Shown here: one piece after another, positions 34,250 through 43,904 of the stretch
How positions within the stretch are numbered: the stretch's first letter is position 1
How the letters are laid out: the number at the start of each line of letters is the position of its first letter
Assembly: GCF_000521505.1 (NCBI RefSeq)
Contig: NZ_CP003915.1
Span: 3,844,001-3,908,000, forward strand
Length of the DNA: 64,000 bases
Direction: 5' to 3'
Source: Advenella mimigardefordensis DPN7
GTDB taxonomy: Bacteria > Pseudomonadota > Gammaproteobacteria > Burkholderiales > Burkholderiaceae_B
Translations under genes and position numbers: made by a program
Notes under the pieces: generated by a model
What the model was told of the DNA's origin: nothing
Databases searched by the model: none
Seen by the model: the letters and a program-made list of their open reading frames with translations, nothing else

Positions 34250-34880
34250 TCAACTAAACAAGCAAAAAGGCAACGATTGATATGCATCAATGCTCTATTG
34301 CCGGATCTAAAATGCTTTTTCCAAAGAAACCATCAGGAAAATCAGAGGCATAGAGGCCGCCACACTCAGTCATCTTTCAAAATTATTTACCCAACTTTTC
34401 AAATGCCATAAACCAGTCGTCTAACGCCGATACAGACTGATTTTCCGCCTAGCGCACTATGATGCAGGCACCGCAAAGGCATGGGTAGATTATCTGGCGA
34501 TTTATAGTATTGCTGCGCTGTAAAGTTCGGCGTTTCTTCGGAATCACAAAAAATCGGGCTTTTTCCCTGTGAGAACAGCGCATGATTTTTCTCAGAATAT
34601 GACATCCCACGAGAATATTTGCATCTAATTGCTTCAGTAGTTCCGGATAATGCTCATACAGACCCGGTCGATTGCAATATTTGCTTGCAATATCGGGATC
34701 AATCCGAATTGTTCGCCAAAATGCCCCTTGTTAACCTCAAGCCAGTCGATGATACCCAACCTGGCTGAACCTTAAGGCTTTCCAGACCAATAAAAACGAG
34801 GCCGCGCAGAGTGCGGGCAGAAGCAGTCAACAACCACAATTACATTCTTCATTTAGAAGAACACACAAAATAAGGGGGGC
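34250..34880. other. Gap with degraded reading frames
   Basis: About 630 bases without an intact gene. On the minus strand one frame reads DIASKYCNRPGLYEHYPELL and on toward 34440, where a stop interrupts it, then SVSALDDWFMAFEKLGK near 34390-34440. This may be a decayed gene of unknown identity, but no family is recognised. The last bases before 34887 hold an AAGGGGGG ribosome-binding site for the DUF4150 gene. Confidence 0.4.
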
Positions 34881-34886
34881 TTGACA

Positions 34887-35282
34887 TTGTTTAATACAAC
34901 TCAATTGGCTGGGGGATGGATTGGCTGGCCAGATATGTGCAAAACGCCTCCGGCAATGTTGCCTATTCCCTATCCTAATATTGGCACGCACGCGCTGGCG
35001 CCGAATCCGTGTTTTCGTGTGTTGTATTGCTGTGCCCCGGTACATAACAAGAACACCAAAAAAGCGATTTCTTTCGGCGATCAGCCTGGTGTGGCGGGCG
35101 GTGTGGCGTCTCAGGTTTTTATGAGCCAGACCTCACATCTGGCCGCGTATTCCCGAACCTACAAAATCAACAACAAGCCTGCAGTACGGCTGACAGGCGT
35201 GGAGAAAAGCAACAGACGAAATGTCATTGTCTTTGACATTATCCCCAGCGTGCAATTTAAGAATCTGTGCCTGGCTGCCTGA
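34887..35282 (+). CDS. DUF4150 PAAR-like protein of the type VI secretion system
   Basis: 131 residues from a TTG start at 34887, seven bases after AAGGGGGG; another TTG is six bases upstream. Sequence MFNTTQLAGGWIGWPDMCKTPPAMLPIPYPNIG is the DUF4150 signature, which forms a PAAR-like spike tip loading cargo onto VgrG. Later it carries GDQPGVAGGVASQVFMSQT. It begins an island of three unknown small proteins, a DUF2169 protein and a pentapeptide protein, so these are probably its cargo and chaperones. Confidence 0.88.
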   Translation: MFNTTQLAGGWIGWPDMCKTPPAMLPIPYPNIGTHALAPNPCFRVLYCCAPVHNKNTKKAISFGDQPGVAGGVASQVFMSQTSHLAAYSRTYKINNKPAVRLTGVEKSNRRNVIVFDIIPSVQFKNLCLAA

Positions 35283-35356
35283 GCGAACAACAGCAAATTC
35301 CGGTTGCCATATCGCCGCGCACATGCGGTTTGTAGAATAACGAGGAGAAACATACG

Positions 35357-35854
35357 ATGGCGCGGTACCTTGGTGTGTATACCGACAGATTCGTGGGGAC
35401 AGCCACCTATACCCTCACAAAAAACGAAACAAAGTCGGTCAAAAATTCGTCCACCAATATATTCAAGTCCAGTTTTGATCTGACATCAAGCGCATATATC
35501 AACGTGAATGGCTCGTTACTGCTGGAGGTCTCGGCCCTGGGATACGACCTGCACTTTCATAAGCAGACAGACGATGCGACCTTTAATGCGACGTTGATGG
35601 GGTTGAATTTAAACCTTTTCGGCGCTTTCGGGCTGAGTACATCAAATACGCACGCGCTGGGCAGGGTGGTAACCAGCCACGGGTATTTGCTCTGGTCGAA
35701 CGTCGCGGTCTTTAAGGTGTTGTGGAGTAAAGTCACTCAGACGTCAGGTGGCAGATTAAAGCGTAATACGAAGGATGAAGTTGAATTTGCTGCAGTGCGA
35801 TATCTGAGAACAAAGCAGGCGATCGAAATGTCTGGTCGCGCCAATACAAGTTAA
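35357..35854 (+). CDS. Unknown protein, first of three related T6SS-island proteins
   Basis: 165 residues starting MARYLGVYTDRFVG. No known domain. A central hydrophobic stretch (GLNLNLFGAFGLS, LLWSNVAVFKVLW) could be membrane-inserting or a packed beta structure; the C-terminus is basic. It shares with the next two genes a start of the form MA(R/K)-aromatic-L-x3-T and a Thr/Asn/Tyr-rich N-terminal third. Its place between the PAAR-like and DUF2169 genes points to T6SS cargo or cargo assembly. Confidence 0.75.
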   Translation: MARYLGVYTDRFVGTATYTLTKNETKSVKNSSTNIFKSSFDLTSSAYINVNGSLLLEVSALGYDLHFHKQTDDATFNATLMGLNLNLFGAFGLSTSNTHALGRVVTSHGYLLWSNVAVFKVLWSKVTQTSGGRLKRNTKDEVEFAAVRYLRTKQAIEMSGRANTS

Positions 35855-35863
35855 GGTGGCAGA

Positions 35864-36367
35864 ATGGCAAAGTACTTAAAAACATTTACCAACTTCTATG
35901 ATGGCCCCGTTACATCAACCTACAACAACACCGAATACAATAATGTAAGCGGTGCCACGAATTATACTTATACGAACGGGTTAACCATCAACGCGGCAGG
36001 CCAAACGGTTGGAAGAATATGCCCGATTCTGCATTACAGCGAGAATCGCAAATTAACCGTCCACGATGGCCGGGTATCGCTGCTGTTCGGTCAAATTGGG
36101 GCTGCTGGCGGCAATTACCAGTTAAATTGGGGCATTAATATTGCTGCATCCCTCACCTACAAAACCGAAACTGCGCTCAGCTACAACCTGTTTTCCGTCC
36201 TGTTTTTTAATCCGTCCAGCGTCAAACTGGTCCATAGTAATTCGGAAAAAGGAAAAAATTGGAGAACATTCAAAGTGTATCGCGTCAGGAAAGGTCAGGA
36301 AGACTATGTGAAAAAAGTTCAACGTAAAAGCGTTAACTTCCACGGTCTGACGTTCAGGGGGTTTTGA
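35864..36367 (+). CDS. Unknown protein, second of three related T6SS-island proteins
   Basis: 167 residues starting MAKYLKTFTNFYDGPVTSTYN, 9 bases after the previous gene. The N-terminal region is Asn/Tyr/Thr-rich; there is a Gly/Leu-rich middle (VSLLFGQIGAAGGNYQLNWGINIAASL) and a basic C-terminus (KVYRVRKGQEDYVKKVQRKS). Tandem arrangement and a shared N-terminal pattern indicate duplication followed by strong divergence. Function unknown. Confidence 0.75.
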   Translation: MAKYLKTFTNFYDGPVTSTYNNTEYNNVSGATNYTYTNGLTINAAGQTVGRICPILHYSENRKLTVHDGRVSLLFGQIGAAGGNYQLNWGINIAASLTYKTETALSYNLFSVLFFNPSSVKLVHSNSEKGKNWRTFKVYRVRKGQEDYVKKVQRKSVNFHGLTFRGF

Positions 36368-36373
36368 AGCAAA

Positions 36374-36871
36374 ATGGCCAAATTTCTCGGACTCGCAACA
36401 GACTTCTACAAAGAGCCAGCGAATTATCATTATGAGAGCACGCTGACCAAAACGGTCACACAGGCCTCGACACATACCCACCACGGACCACTATGGTGGA
36501 TTGCGCTGGGAAACATTAGCTGCAAGGCGCCGACTATCACGGAAGAATACAGCTGGATGATCCGGATTGTTGGGCTGGACTTGTACCTACTGGCCTTCAA
36601 AGGGTTGATCGTTCCGGTCAATCTGTCCATCTCCGCCTTCAGCTACAACATGTCCGGCCTGTACGTGAATTTGTCGGGCATAATCACCAATACCGGGCTG
36701 CCGTACTTTATCCTGCCCTCCCCCCGGCGCAAAGGTGCCGCAGTCATCAATTTCAATCGTACCGGTATCCTGCAGGAACAAATGGTCGCCAAGCAGATTG
36801 AGGCTAAAAAAAATAAAAAGAAAGCGGTCGTCATTAAAGTCTTTGATGTCGATCGAAATCTGGTTTCCTGA
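36374..36871 (+). CDS. Unknown protein, third of three related T6SS-island proteins
   Basis: 165 residues starting MAKFLGLATDFYKEPANYHYE. It has strongly hydrophobic segments (WMIRIVGLDLYLLAFKGLIVPVNLSISAF, LYVNLSGIITNTGLPYFIL) and a Lys-rich region near the C-terminus (EAKKNKKKAVVIK). Its stop is adjacent to the start of the DUF2169 gene. Hydrophobic, possibly membrane-active, but no family is recognised. Confidence 0.75.
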   Translation: MAKFLGLATDFYKEPANYHYESTLTKTVTQASTHTHHGPLWWIALGNISCKAPTITEEYSWMIRIVGLDLYLLAFKGLIVPVNLSISAFSYNMSGLYVNLSGIITNTGLPYFILPSPRRKGAAVINFNRTGILQEQMVAKQIEAKKNKKKAVVIKVFDVDRNLVS

Positions 36872-39520
36872 ATGAAAACAATTAAACCGAACACGCTTAG
36901 CGTGATGAGTCGTCCCTATCGCTGGCGGGGAATGTCACAATTGGGCGTAGGGTTGTTTGCGCTGCTGAAAAAGCGAGGCGACAGCTACGTCTTTGAATCC
37001 GATCAGAAATTGTGGGCCGATATTCTGCCTACCCTGGACTCTAACGGTTTTCTGGATCACGTTATTCCCAAGGCGAAACCCGAATTCCTGATTTCCGGAT
37101 TCGGCTATACCGCGCATCAGGAAAGCAAAACGGCCTGCGTGGTCAGGGCGCAGGTCGCTGATAAGGAGAAAACGTTAAGGGTAACGGGCGATCGCTACTG
37201 GATTGGAGGCAAACCCACGGAGCCAGTGCCGTTTGAACGTATGGAACTCACCTGGGGCAATGCCTTTGGCGGTAGCCAATACGCCGACAATCCGCAGGGC
37301 AAGGGACTGGATACGATCCCGGTCGGCGATACCTCAGCCGTGCCGCTGCCTAACATCGAGTCACCTACGGATGCGGTCGAACATCGGGACAGCCGGCCCA
37401 CGCCTATCGGCTACGGCCCCATGACGCTTGACCATCCGCTGAAGCAGGCGCAGGTGGGCACGCACTCCGAGGAATGGCTCAAATACGATTTCCCCGGCTT
37501 TCTGCCGGACATGAATCCAGGCATTTTCAATATGGCATCGGATGACCAGCAATGGGCCGACCGTAGCGAAATTCCTTTGGGTGAATCCTTTCAGATCTGG
37601 AACATGCATCCGTCCCTGCCCTGCTGGGAAGGCGCTATACCGGCACTGCATGCGCGATGTTTTGTACTCATGCAGGACACCCCCACACAGACTGCTTTTC
37701 GGGAAGTGGAGAATATGCGCGCCACAACACTGTGGCTGCTGCCCGAACAGGATTCCATCATGATATTTTTTCATGGCAGCATCGAAATAAGGGACGATGA
37801 AGCCGAAGATGTGCTGACCATCCTGGGTGCAATCGAAGCCGCCGGCGAAATGAAAAAGGCGGACTATTATCATCAGATATTGCAGTTGCGATCGGACCCC
37901 AAAACGGTCATGGATCATATTCTTAAAGACGAAGAACTGTTACCCGCCGCCATGCTGGCGCCAATGGAAGATGAAAACTTCACCGTTGAACCCAACCAGT
38001 TGATCAAGCGGCTGGAACTGTTCGGCGCAACCCAGAAAAGAGAAGCGCAGGAAAAACTCAAAGGCGTGGGTGTGGACCCTGACGAGATTCTGCCGGAATT
38101 CGTGGGCCCACATGAGAATCCCATGGAGATCGATAACGCCCGAATGAACCAGCAGGTGCAAAGCATCATCTCCGACATGAAAGGCAGATTGGGCAGCCAG
38201 GCTGACGCGGCAGACGACTATGGGGAAAAGATAATGGCCGTGCTCGATGCCATTGATTCAGACGACGCCAGCCTGGATACGATACCGAAGATTCCGGTGT
38301 CGGGTCCACCCGACATGACCCACATCGAAATGATAGAGCAAAGCGCCCGAGATGGGAAAAACCAGTTCAGTGCGTATCCGGACGCCCAAATGACGCCCAG
38401 GGATATTGAACAGCTGAAGGAAAAGACACGCAAATCCTATCTATATACTGCGCATTACCAGCTTGCCGCCTCCAAACTGTCCACCGACAAAAACGAAGTG
38501 CTGAAACAGAATGTGCTCCAGCGCTATGCAAAGAACAAGGACCTGTCAGGCATGGATCTGACCGGTGCAGACTTTAGCGACATGACACTGGATGGCGCGG
38601 ATTTTTCCAACGCATTCCTGGAGGCAGCCACCTTCTCGAACACCAGCCTACGCGATGCTGATTTCTCGGAAGCCGTGCTAACACGCGCCGTGTTTGACGG
38701 CGCGACACTTGAAAACGCGCTGTTCGTAGAGGCAAACATGGCGCTGATTCAATTGCGCAATTCCCATTTCAAATCCTGCACATTCCGTGAAACCAATCTG
38801 GAACAGCTAAATGCGGAGAAAACCACATTTGAAAACTGTACCTTCGAACAACTCATCAGCGACCACTGGACGCTGAACCAGGTGGTGCTGCGCGCCACAC
38901 AGATGAACACATGCATTCTGCAGGAGTGCGAGTTCAAACAGTGCCACACTGAAGAATGCAATTATTGGAAAGTGGCCTTTGTAGAAACAACATGGGACGA
39001 GTGCCAGGACCAGGGCAGTGAAATGACCAATGTAGCGTTCAGCGAAAGCAAGCTGCAGCGCTGCGAATTCCGGGGTTCAGCATTAATCAACCTGTTGCTT
39101 GAGGACGACTGCCTGCTGCAGGCTAACCAATTTACGAACTCGCTGCTTAAGGAGTGCACATTCATCGCCCTCACGATGGACGGCACGATTTTCTCCGGCA
39201 CGAATATGAATGACTCGGATTTTTCAAATACCAAAGCAAGACATTGCAATTTCGATGGCGTCAGCGCCCGCGACACCTTGTTTTTCAAAGCCGATCTCAC
39301 TGGTAGTTCATTTCGCGAAGCCAACCTGATTCAGGCCTCCATGGAGCGTGCGAATCTGACCGACTGCGATTTCGAAGCCGCAACGCTTTTTCGCACCAAT
39401 GTATCGAAAGTGGAAACGAGCGCAAAAACCTCTTTAAGCAACGCATATATGGACCAGCTGGAAATCTACCCAATGTATCGTGACAGGCTGAACGCGAAAT
39501 CATTATTCGGCCATGAGTAA
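36872..39520 (+). CDS. DUF2169 protein fused to pentapeptide repeats (T6SS accessory)
   Basis: 882 residues. The N-terminal DUF2169 domain (about 15-310: YRWRGMSQLGVGLFALL, YWIGGKPTEPVPFERMELTWGNAFGG) is followed by a charged helical linker. From about residue 559 a long pentapeptide-repeat helix begins (LSGMDLTGADFSDMTLDGADFSNAFLEAATF), running almost to the C-terminus with many Cys-containing coils. DUF2169 proteins occur beside DUF4150/PAAR-like genes and are thought to help load or stabilise T6SS cargo. The gene overlaps the next by 8 bases. Confidence 0.9.
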   Translation: MKTIKPNTLSVMSRPYRWRGMSQLGVGLFALLKKRGDSYVFESDQKLWADILPTLDSNGFLDHVIPKAKPEFLISGFGYTAHQESKTACVVRAQVADKEKTLRVTGDRYWIGGKPTEPVPFERMELTWGNAFGGSQYADNPQGKGLDTIPVGDTSAVPLPNIESPTDAVEHRDSRPTPIGYGPMTLDHPLKQAQVGTHSEEWLKYDFPGFLPDMNPGIFNMASDDQQWADRSEIPLGESFQIWNMHPSLPCWEGAIPALHARCFVLMQDTPTQTAFREVENMRATTLWLLPEQDSIMIFFHGSIEIRDDEAEDVLTILGAIEAAGEMKKADYYHQILQLRSDPKTVMDHILKDEELLPAAMLAPMEDENFTVEPNQLIKRLELFGATQKREAQEKLKGVGVDPDEILPEFVGPHENPMEIDNARMNQQVQSIISDMKGRLGSQADAADDYGEKIMAVLDAIDSDDASLDTIPKIPVSGPPDMTHIEMIEQSARDGKNQFSAYPDAQMTPRDIEQLKEKTRKSYLYTAHYQLAASKLSTDKNEVLKQNVLQRYAKNKDLSGMDLTGADFSDMTLDGADFSNAFLEAATFSNTSLRDADFSEAVLTRAVFDGATLENALFVEANMALIQLRNSHFKSCTFRETNLEQLNAEKTTFENCTFEQLISDHWTLNQVVLRATQMNTCILQECEFKQCHTEECNYWKVAFVETTWDECQDQGSEMTNVAFSESKLQRCEFRGSALINLLLEDDCLLQANQFTNSLLKECTFIALTMDGTIFSGTNMNDSDFSNTKARHCNFDGVSARDTLFFKADLTGSSFREANLIQASMERANLTDCDFEAATLFRTNVSKVETSAKTSLSNAYMDQLEIYPMYRDRLNAKSLFGHE

Positions 39521-40574
39521 AGAAATACTGTTTAGACACCTGGCGCGCGGCGAACCCTGCGCCAATAACGACTTCTCGGGCCTCACGCTTACCGGACTGG
39601 ATCTGTCTGGCATGGCGTTCGACAACGTCAACCTCTCCAAAGCCGACCTGAGCCGGGCGGACCTGAGAGAATGTGTATTCAATGAATGCCAGCTTGATGA
39701 GACCATCTTCGACCATTGCCGGATGGAAAAAGCGGTATTCAACGAATGCACATTGCGTGCCGCATCGTTCATGAAAAGCGATATGAAAGACGTGATCATC
39801 AGTCGCACGGATGCCACAGGCAGTCGCTTTCAGGACGCGATTATGCACTCGGCCGTCCTGCAGGAAACAAACTTTACCGGTGCCAAACTGGATGCCAGCG
39901 TTGCGTCTCAGTGTGTTTTTCATGCATCGCAGCTGGCGCAAGCCGATTTCGGCCAAACCGACATCAACAAACATATCTTTTATGAAATAGATCTGCGGCA
40001 AACCATTTTCAGCAATAAAACCTTCAATCAGGCCAGCTTCATTGCCTGCGATCTGAGCGGCCAGCATTTCCAGGGCACCACTTTTATGGCCTGCCAATTC
40101 TCGGAAGCCAACCTGTCGCATTGCAACTTCCACCAGGCCATACTAACCCGCTCCATCTTTGCAAAATCCAATCTGGGTGCCGCCACGCTGAATGAAGTGG
40201 ATGCTGAATATGCGCTCTTCACTGAAGCCGATGCGTCCAACGCGAGTCTGCAACAGGCTCGGCTGGACAATACCATGTGGCAGGACAGCAAACTGGTGGG
40301 CGCCGTGTTTACCCGTTCAACGCTATCGAACGCCGGTTTTGGTCGTGCCAACTGTCAGGACGCCGACTTCACGGGTTGCAAACTGGAGTATGCCAATTTC
40401 GATTACGCCGATCTGCGCGGCGCGCGCTTTGACCAGGCACAATTTCACTACAGTTCCATGCATGCCGCACTCTCGCAACACCCCACATTGAAGAACAAAG
40501 CCGGCGTATCGCCACCTGATCAGGCCCTGTACAAGGCGGAAATGCATAGTGTCAGAAAAAAACGCGCAGAATGA
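39513..40574 (+). CDS. Pentapeptide-repeat protein of the T6SS island
   Basis: 353 residues, nearly all A(D/N)LSx-type pentapeptides: GLDLSGMAFDNVNLSKADLSRADLRE through YANFDYADLRGARFDQ. It forms a right-handed quadrilateral beta-helix. It overlaps the DUF2169 gene and likely arose by duplication of its C-terminal part. It may act with it as an adaptor or scaffold. The C-terminus is short and basic. Confidence 0.92.
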   Translation: MSKEILFRHLARGEPCANNDFSGLTLTGLDLSGMAFDNVNLSKADLSRADLRECVFNECQLDETIFDHCRMEKAVFNECTLRAASFMKSDMKDVIISRTDATGSRFQDAIMHSAVLQETNFTGAKLDASVASQCVFHASQLAQADFGQTDINKHIFYEIDLRQTIFSNKTFNQASFIACDLSGQHFQGTTFMACQFSEANLSHCNFHQAILTRSIFAKSNLGAATLNEVDAEYALFTEADASNASLQQARLDNTMWQDSKLVGAVFTRSTLSNAGFGRANCQDADFTGCKLEYANFDYADLRGARFDQAQFHYSSMHAALSQHPTLKNKAGVSPPDQALYKAEMHSVRKKRAE

Positions 40575-40608
40575 TACTGGATCGCTGCGGATCTGATGTA
40601 AGCAGTCA

Positions 40609-40644
40609 TGTCGGCTGTAAGGTCGGCTTTAATGTCGGCTAATA
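40609..40644. repeat. Three 12-base tandem repeats (core GTCGGCT)
   Basis: TGTCGGCTGTAA, GGTCGGCTTTAA and TGTCGGCTAATA lie head to tail just after the pentapeptide gene. They are imperfect and non-coding; they may be slippage debris or a weak transcript end. Confidence 0.65.
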
Positions 40645-40689
40645 TGCCCGCCTGCAACGATGTGGCACAGATCACTTTTGAAGTGAAAA

Positions 40690-41157
40690 TTAGTTTATAT
40701 CCTGTATATGCGCCTGGCTGATTTTATCGAAATCAATAATGGCATCGCCCGTATCCGGTAAGTAGCGTACCGGAACCGACTTGAGTTGCTCTGCGGCGTA
40801 AATCATATCGCTCGGCCAGCCGAATTCCGGTATGGATAGGCTTATACCCGACGGGCCCGGAGCTAATATCGCCTTGTAATAAGGTATGCCGGCATCAGAC
40901 CAAGATGCCGTCTGCTCCATTGACAGCACCTCTACCTGCGCGTCAATACCCTGGGCGTCGATTCGCGCGCGCAGCGCGTCCGCCTTTCTGCTGGCTCGGT
41001 ATTCATCGTAGATATAAAACACCGAGGGTAGCAACACAAGGCAGCTGTATGTGAAGAAATAGACAGACCTGAAAAACAGCGCATTGATGACGCCAAGTAC
41101 AACGAATACGCCATAGCTCAGATAGAACAGCCATCGCTTCAATGACTCTGTTCTCAT
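40690..41157 (-). CDS. Hypothetical membrane protein, about 155 aa
   Basis: ATG 41157 is chosen because AGGAGG lies 9 bases upstream (a longer reading to 41226 lacks this). Two N-terminal membrane helices (LFYLSYGVFVVLGVINALFF and FFTYSCLVLLPSVFYIY) precede a soluble C-terminal domain with VEVLSMEQTASWSDAGIPYYKAILAPG. It resembles DUF3592-like proteins (two helices plus a beta domain) only loosely. Function unknown; it is convergent with the T6SS island. Confidence 0.72.
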   Translation of the reverse strand: MRTESLKRWLFYLSYGVFVVLGVINALFFRSVYFFTYSCLVLLPSVFYIYDEYRASRKADALRARIDAQGIDAQVEVLSMEQTASWSDAGIPYYKAILAPGPSGISLSIPEFGWPSDMIYAAEQLKSVPVRYLPDTGDAIIDFDKISQAHIQDIN

Positions 41158-41320
41158 ACGGAATTTCCTCCTGCGCTGATTGTCGCATGATGAGCTTGTC
41201 ATGTCACCCGGGGCGGTTCTGATCATTTGCCACGCAATCTGTCCGCCATCATCAATCCAAATCGTATAGGCGCCCTTTTGAGCGCCTCCGGCGTGTTTGG
41301 ACTAATCTGACGCCAAACGT

Positions 41321-42127
41321 TCACCCCCCCAGCGCGACAACATCCGCAGGCAAGTCAGTCTGGTGATACTTTTTATAAATCTCATTTAACTTGCCATTCT
41401 TCAGATTCGCCCGTATCAGTTCATTCATTTTCTCTTTGATTTCCGGGTTGTTCTTTGCGACCCCAATGGCCAATTTGGCGCTGGACATCACAATGCGAAT
41501 ATCCATTGCCTTGGCCGGATATTTTTGATTCAACGCGCCGATGATCGAGGGTGCGGTGGCAAAAATACTGCTTTGTCCGCTGGTAATGGCCGTGATGGCC
41601 GTTGCATCGTTTTCAAAACGGACAATATTGGTGCCGGGCGGCGCCTGCTTGGTTACCTGCTGGTCATTGGTTGTCCCTCTGGCAGTCACAACCGTTTTAC
41701 CCACCAGATCTTTCAGCTCTTTAACGGGTGAATCCTTGGATACGGCAATCACCGCTTTGTTGTCTGCATAGGGAATAGTGAAATCAACCACCCTGGCCCG
41801 CTCTTCCGTAATCGACAAGCTGGAAATAACGACATCCGCCTTATTGGTTAACAGAAAGGGAATGCGATTGGCCTGAGTTGTGGGCACGATCTGCAGCTTG
41901 ACGCCCAGACTGTCTGCGATCAAATTGGCCGTTTCTACGTCTGAACCGATGGCGGTCATCTTGTCGTCTGTCATGCCGTAAGGCGGCGCATTCAGGTCAA
42001 TGGCCACGCGCAGTAATTTTTGCTCCATCACCTGCTCTAGTGTATTTGCGCTCGCTAACGGCAATCCACCGCAAATAGCGCCCATGATAGAGAAAGCCAG
42101 CAACACAGGCTTAATTCGATACGTCAT
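41321..42127 (-). CDS. Periplasmic amino-acid-type solute-binding protein (SBP_bac_3)
   Basis: 268 residues from ATG 42127 (GGAGA six bases upstream; longer reading rejected). Signal peptide MTYRIKPVLLAFSIMGAICGGLPLASA, then LRVAIDLNAPPYGMTDD, VETANLIADSLGVKLQIVPTTQANRIPFL, SITEERARVVDFTIPYADNKAVIA and LVGKTVVTARGTTNDQ, all standard in polar amino acid binding proteins. No permease or ATPase is nearby. It follows the amino-acid-synthesis and dehydrogenase genes on the same strand, so is probably expressed with them. Confidence 0.9.
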   Translation of the reverse strand: MTYRIKPVLLAFSIMGAICGGLPLASANTLEQVMEQKLLRVAIDLNAPPYGMTDDKMTAIGSDVETANLIADSLGVKLQIVPTTQANRIPFLLTNKADVVISSLSITEERARVVDFTIPYADNKAVIAVSKDSPVKELKDLVGKTVVTARGTTNDQQVTKQAPPGTNIVRFENDATAITAITSGQSSIFATAPSIIGALNQKYPAKAMDIRIVMSSAKLAIGVAKNNPEIKEKMNELIRANLKNGKLNEIYKKYHQTDLPADVVALGG

Positions 42128-42259
42128 GCATGTCTCCAGATATATAGTCATTATTGATTAAAAACCCAACGACAACGGCCATAAACTGTATAGCGCGTCA
42201 TCGCCCGGTTTGGTGCTTAGTATATATGATGTATCTGGAGAATCCGTAAAATCATTCAG

Positions 42260-42835
42260 TTAGCGCTGCCCATCCTCACCAACCACTTCTTCAATCAGCA
42301 GCCCGCCCAACCGGGAATGTGGCCTCGGGCCGGTAGCCATGCCCAGCGCAAACAGGATTTCATCAGGCTTGGGCGAATCCACTGCGCCCACCTCCACCAA
42401 ATTGAAATGGCTACGCACATACGATGCATGAATGTAATGCAGTGGCATAATCAACCTGAATCCGGCTGTTGCGGTGACCTGGGACGCAGGCACCATGGCC
42501 TTGGGATTACCCAATACTTCGCGCATGGCCCAGCCTCCGGCTTCGTGCCACACAGCGCCATGCTCAGCTTCACCGTTCAGGCCAACGATGGCCGCCTTGC
42601 CATAAGACTGGACGTTTTCCTTACCTAATACGCCAGTCAGGCGTGTTGCCAGATCAAAGCCCACGGTACGCAGCTCTTTCATGAAATCAATCAGATTTTC
42701 TTCATACCGTCCGGCAAATGGATTTTTGACTACGGCAAAGGCCACTGCGCACTGCAGAGGTTGCTCAAGCACCGGGCCACCGTCATGAAAGATGTCTTCT
42801 ACCGTAAGTACGGTCTTCCTAATTTCTATTGTCAT
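42260..42835 (-). CDS. Amino acid synthesis family protein (PF06684)
   Basis: 191 residues: EIRKTVLTVEDIFHDGG, VAFAVVKNPFAGRY, KAAIVGLNGEAEHGAVWHEAGGWAMREVLG and MPLHYIHASYVRSHFN are typical of this family. Biochemical function is unsettled despite the name; members often sit in catabolic operons with amidase or dehydrogenase genes. It lies between the dehydrogenase and the binding-protein genes. Confidence 0.9.
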   Translation of the reverse strand: MTIEIRKTVLTVEDIFHDGGPVLEQPLQCAVAFAVVKNPFAGRYEENLIDFMKELRTVGFDLATRLTGVLGKENVQSYGKAAIVGLNGEAEHGAVWHEAGGWAMREVLGNPKAMVPASQVTATAGFRLIMPLHYIHASYVRSHFNLVEVGAVDSPKPDEILFALGMATGPRPHSRLGGLLIEEVVGEDGQR

Positions 42836-42886
42836 ATTCGCTCCTGGTGTTAATTTATCGTGCTAAATACCTGCCCTGATCAACAA

Positions 42887-43771
42887 TCAGGCATTCAGGG
42901 TATGGGAAAGATGGTGGTGAATTTCCAGATTGTCCGCCTGCGCCGGCGCTGTCTTTATGGCGCTTTGCCAGGTCTGGAAACACAGGCCCAGCAGACCCGG
43001 ACTCAGGCTCAGTTGCTGAGCAAGATCGTGAGAAATCCCCAAATCCTTGGCCATCAGGTGCAGGCCGAACCCACCGCTGAAGTCTCCGCCTTTCAGCATA
43101 TGTTGCCGGACCTTGGTTTCAGTGGCGACATTGCGCCCACTGGAGGCGTTAAGCACATCTGTAAACTTTTCCAGATCCAGATCCAGTTTTTCGGCCACAA
43201 TCAGCGCCTCGGACACAGCCATCAATCCGGCGGCGTAGACGTAATTGTTCAGGGTCTTCATACTGTGGGCAGAGCCTGCTTTCCCTGTAGGGATAATCGC
43301 CGTCCCCATTGCCTCCAGAGCGGGCCGCACCCGTTCCAGCACCGAGGTTTCCCCGCCAACCATGATCGCCAGCGTCCCGTTTTTTGCTTTCTGAACGCTA
43401 CCGGACACAGGCGCATCCAGCAATGCGATGCCTGTTTGTGCTAATTTTTTGTGCAGTTCAAGCGTATCCAGCGGCGAGCTGGAAGACATATCAATCACAA
43501 CGGCATCTTTGCTCAATGCCCCTTCCCGCTCGCACAGCGGCAGAACGCAGTCCTGTACGATGCGACCATTCGGCAGCATCAATATCAGGATATCGATATC
43601 GACCAGCTCATCCAGTGAATCCAGTAAGGCGTAAGTAGACCCGTTTTGTGCCTCCCGTATCGCTGCCCGGGCTTGTGGGTTACCGTCAAACGCCTGTACC
43701 TCGAATTTCTCTGACAGGTTCTGCATCATGGGCAGCCCCATTTTTCCAAGTCCTACGAATCCAATCTTCAT
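42887..43771 (-). CDS. NAD(P)-dependent 3-hydroxyisobutyrate-dehydrogenase-family enzyme
   Basis: 294 residues. N-terminal Rossmann motif MKIGFVGLGKMGLPM, VIDMSSSSPLDTLELHKKL, the substrate-binding DAPVSGSVQKAKNGTLAIMVGG, and catalytic-Lys region GSAHSMKTLNNYVYA. The family oxidises beta-hydroxyacids or tartronate semialdehyde-type substrates. Divergent from a LysR gene; operon partner of the PF06684 gene. Confidence 0.93.
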   Translation of the reverse strand: MKIGFVGLGKMGLPMMQNLSEKFEVQAFDGNPQARAAIREAQNGSTYALLDSLDELVDIDILILMLPNGRIVQDCVLPLCEREGALSKDAVVIDMSSSSPLDTLELHKKLAQTGIALLDAPVSGSVQKAKNGTLAIMVGGETSVLERVRPALEAMGTAIIPTGKAGSAHSMKTLNNYVYAAGLMAVSEALIVAEKLDLDLEKFTDVLNASSGRNVATETKVRQHMLKGGDFSGGFGLHLMAKDLGISHDLAQQLSLSPGLLGLCFQTWQSAIKTAPAQADNLEIHHHLSHTLNA

Positions 43772-43904
43772 TCTTCCACCCTGTGTTATACAGTTGTCAT
43801 TTCTCTAATTCAGGGAAAAAGTCTAAAGGAAAACCGGGGTTTCGCTGTATACCAATAATGCAGCAGGCCATAACCGGGAGTTAATCAGTAGAGGAGCCAT
43901 TAAT

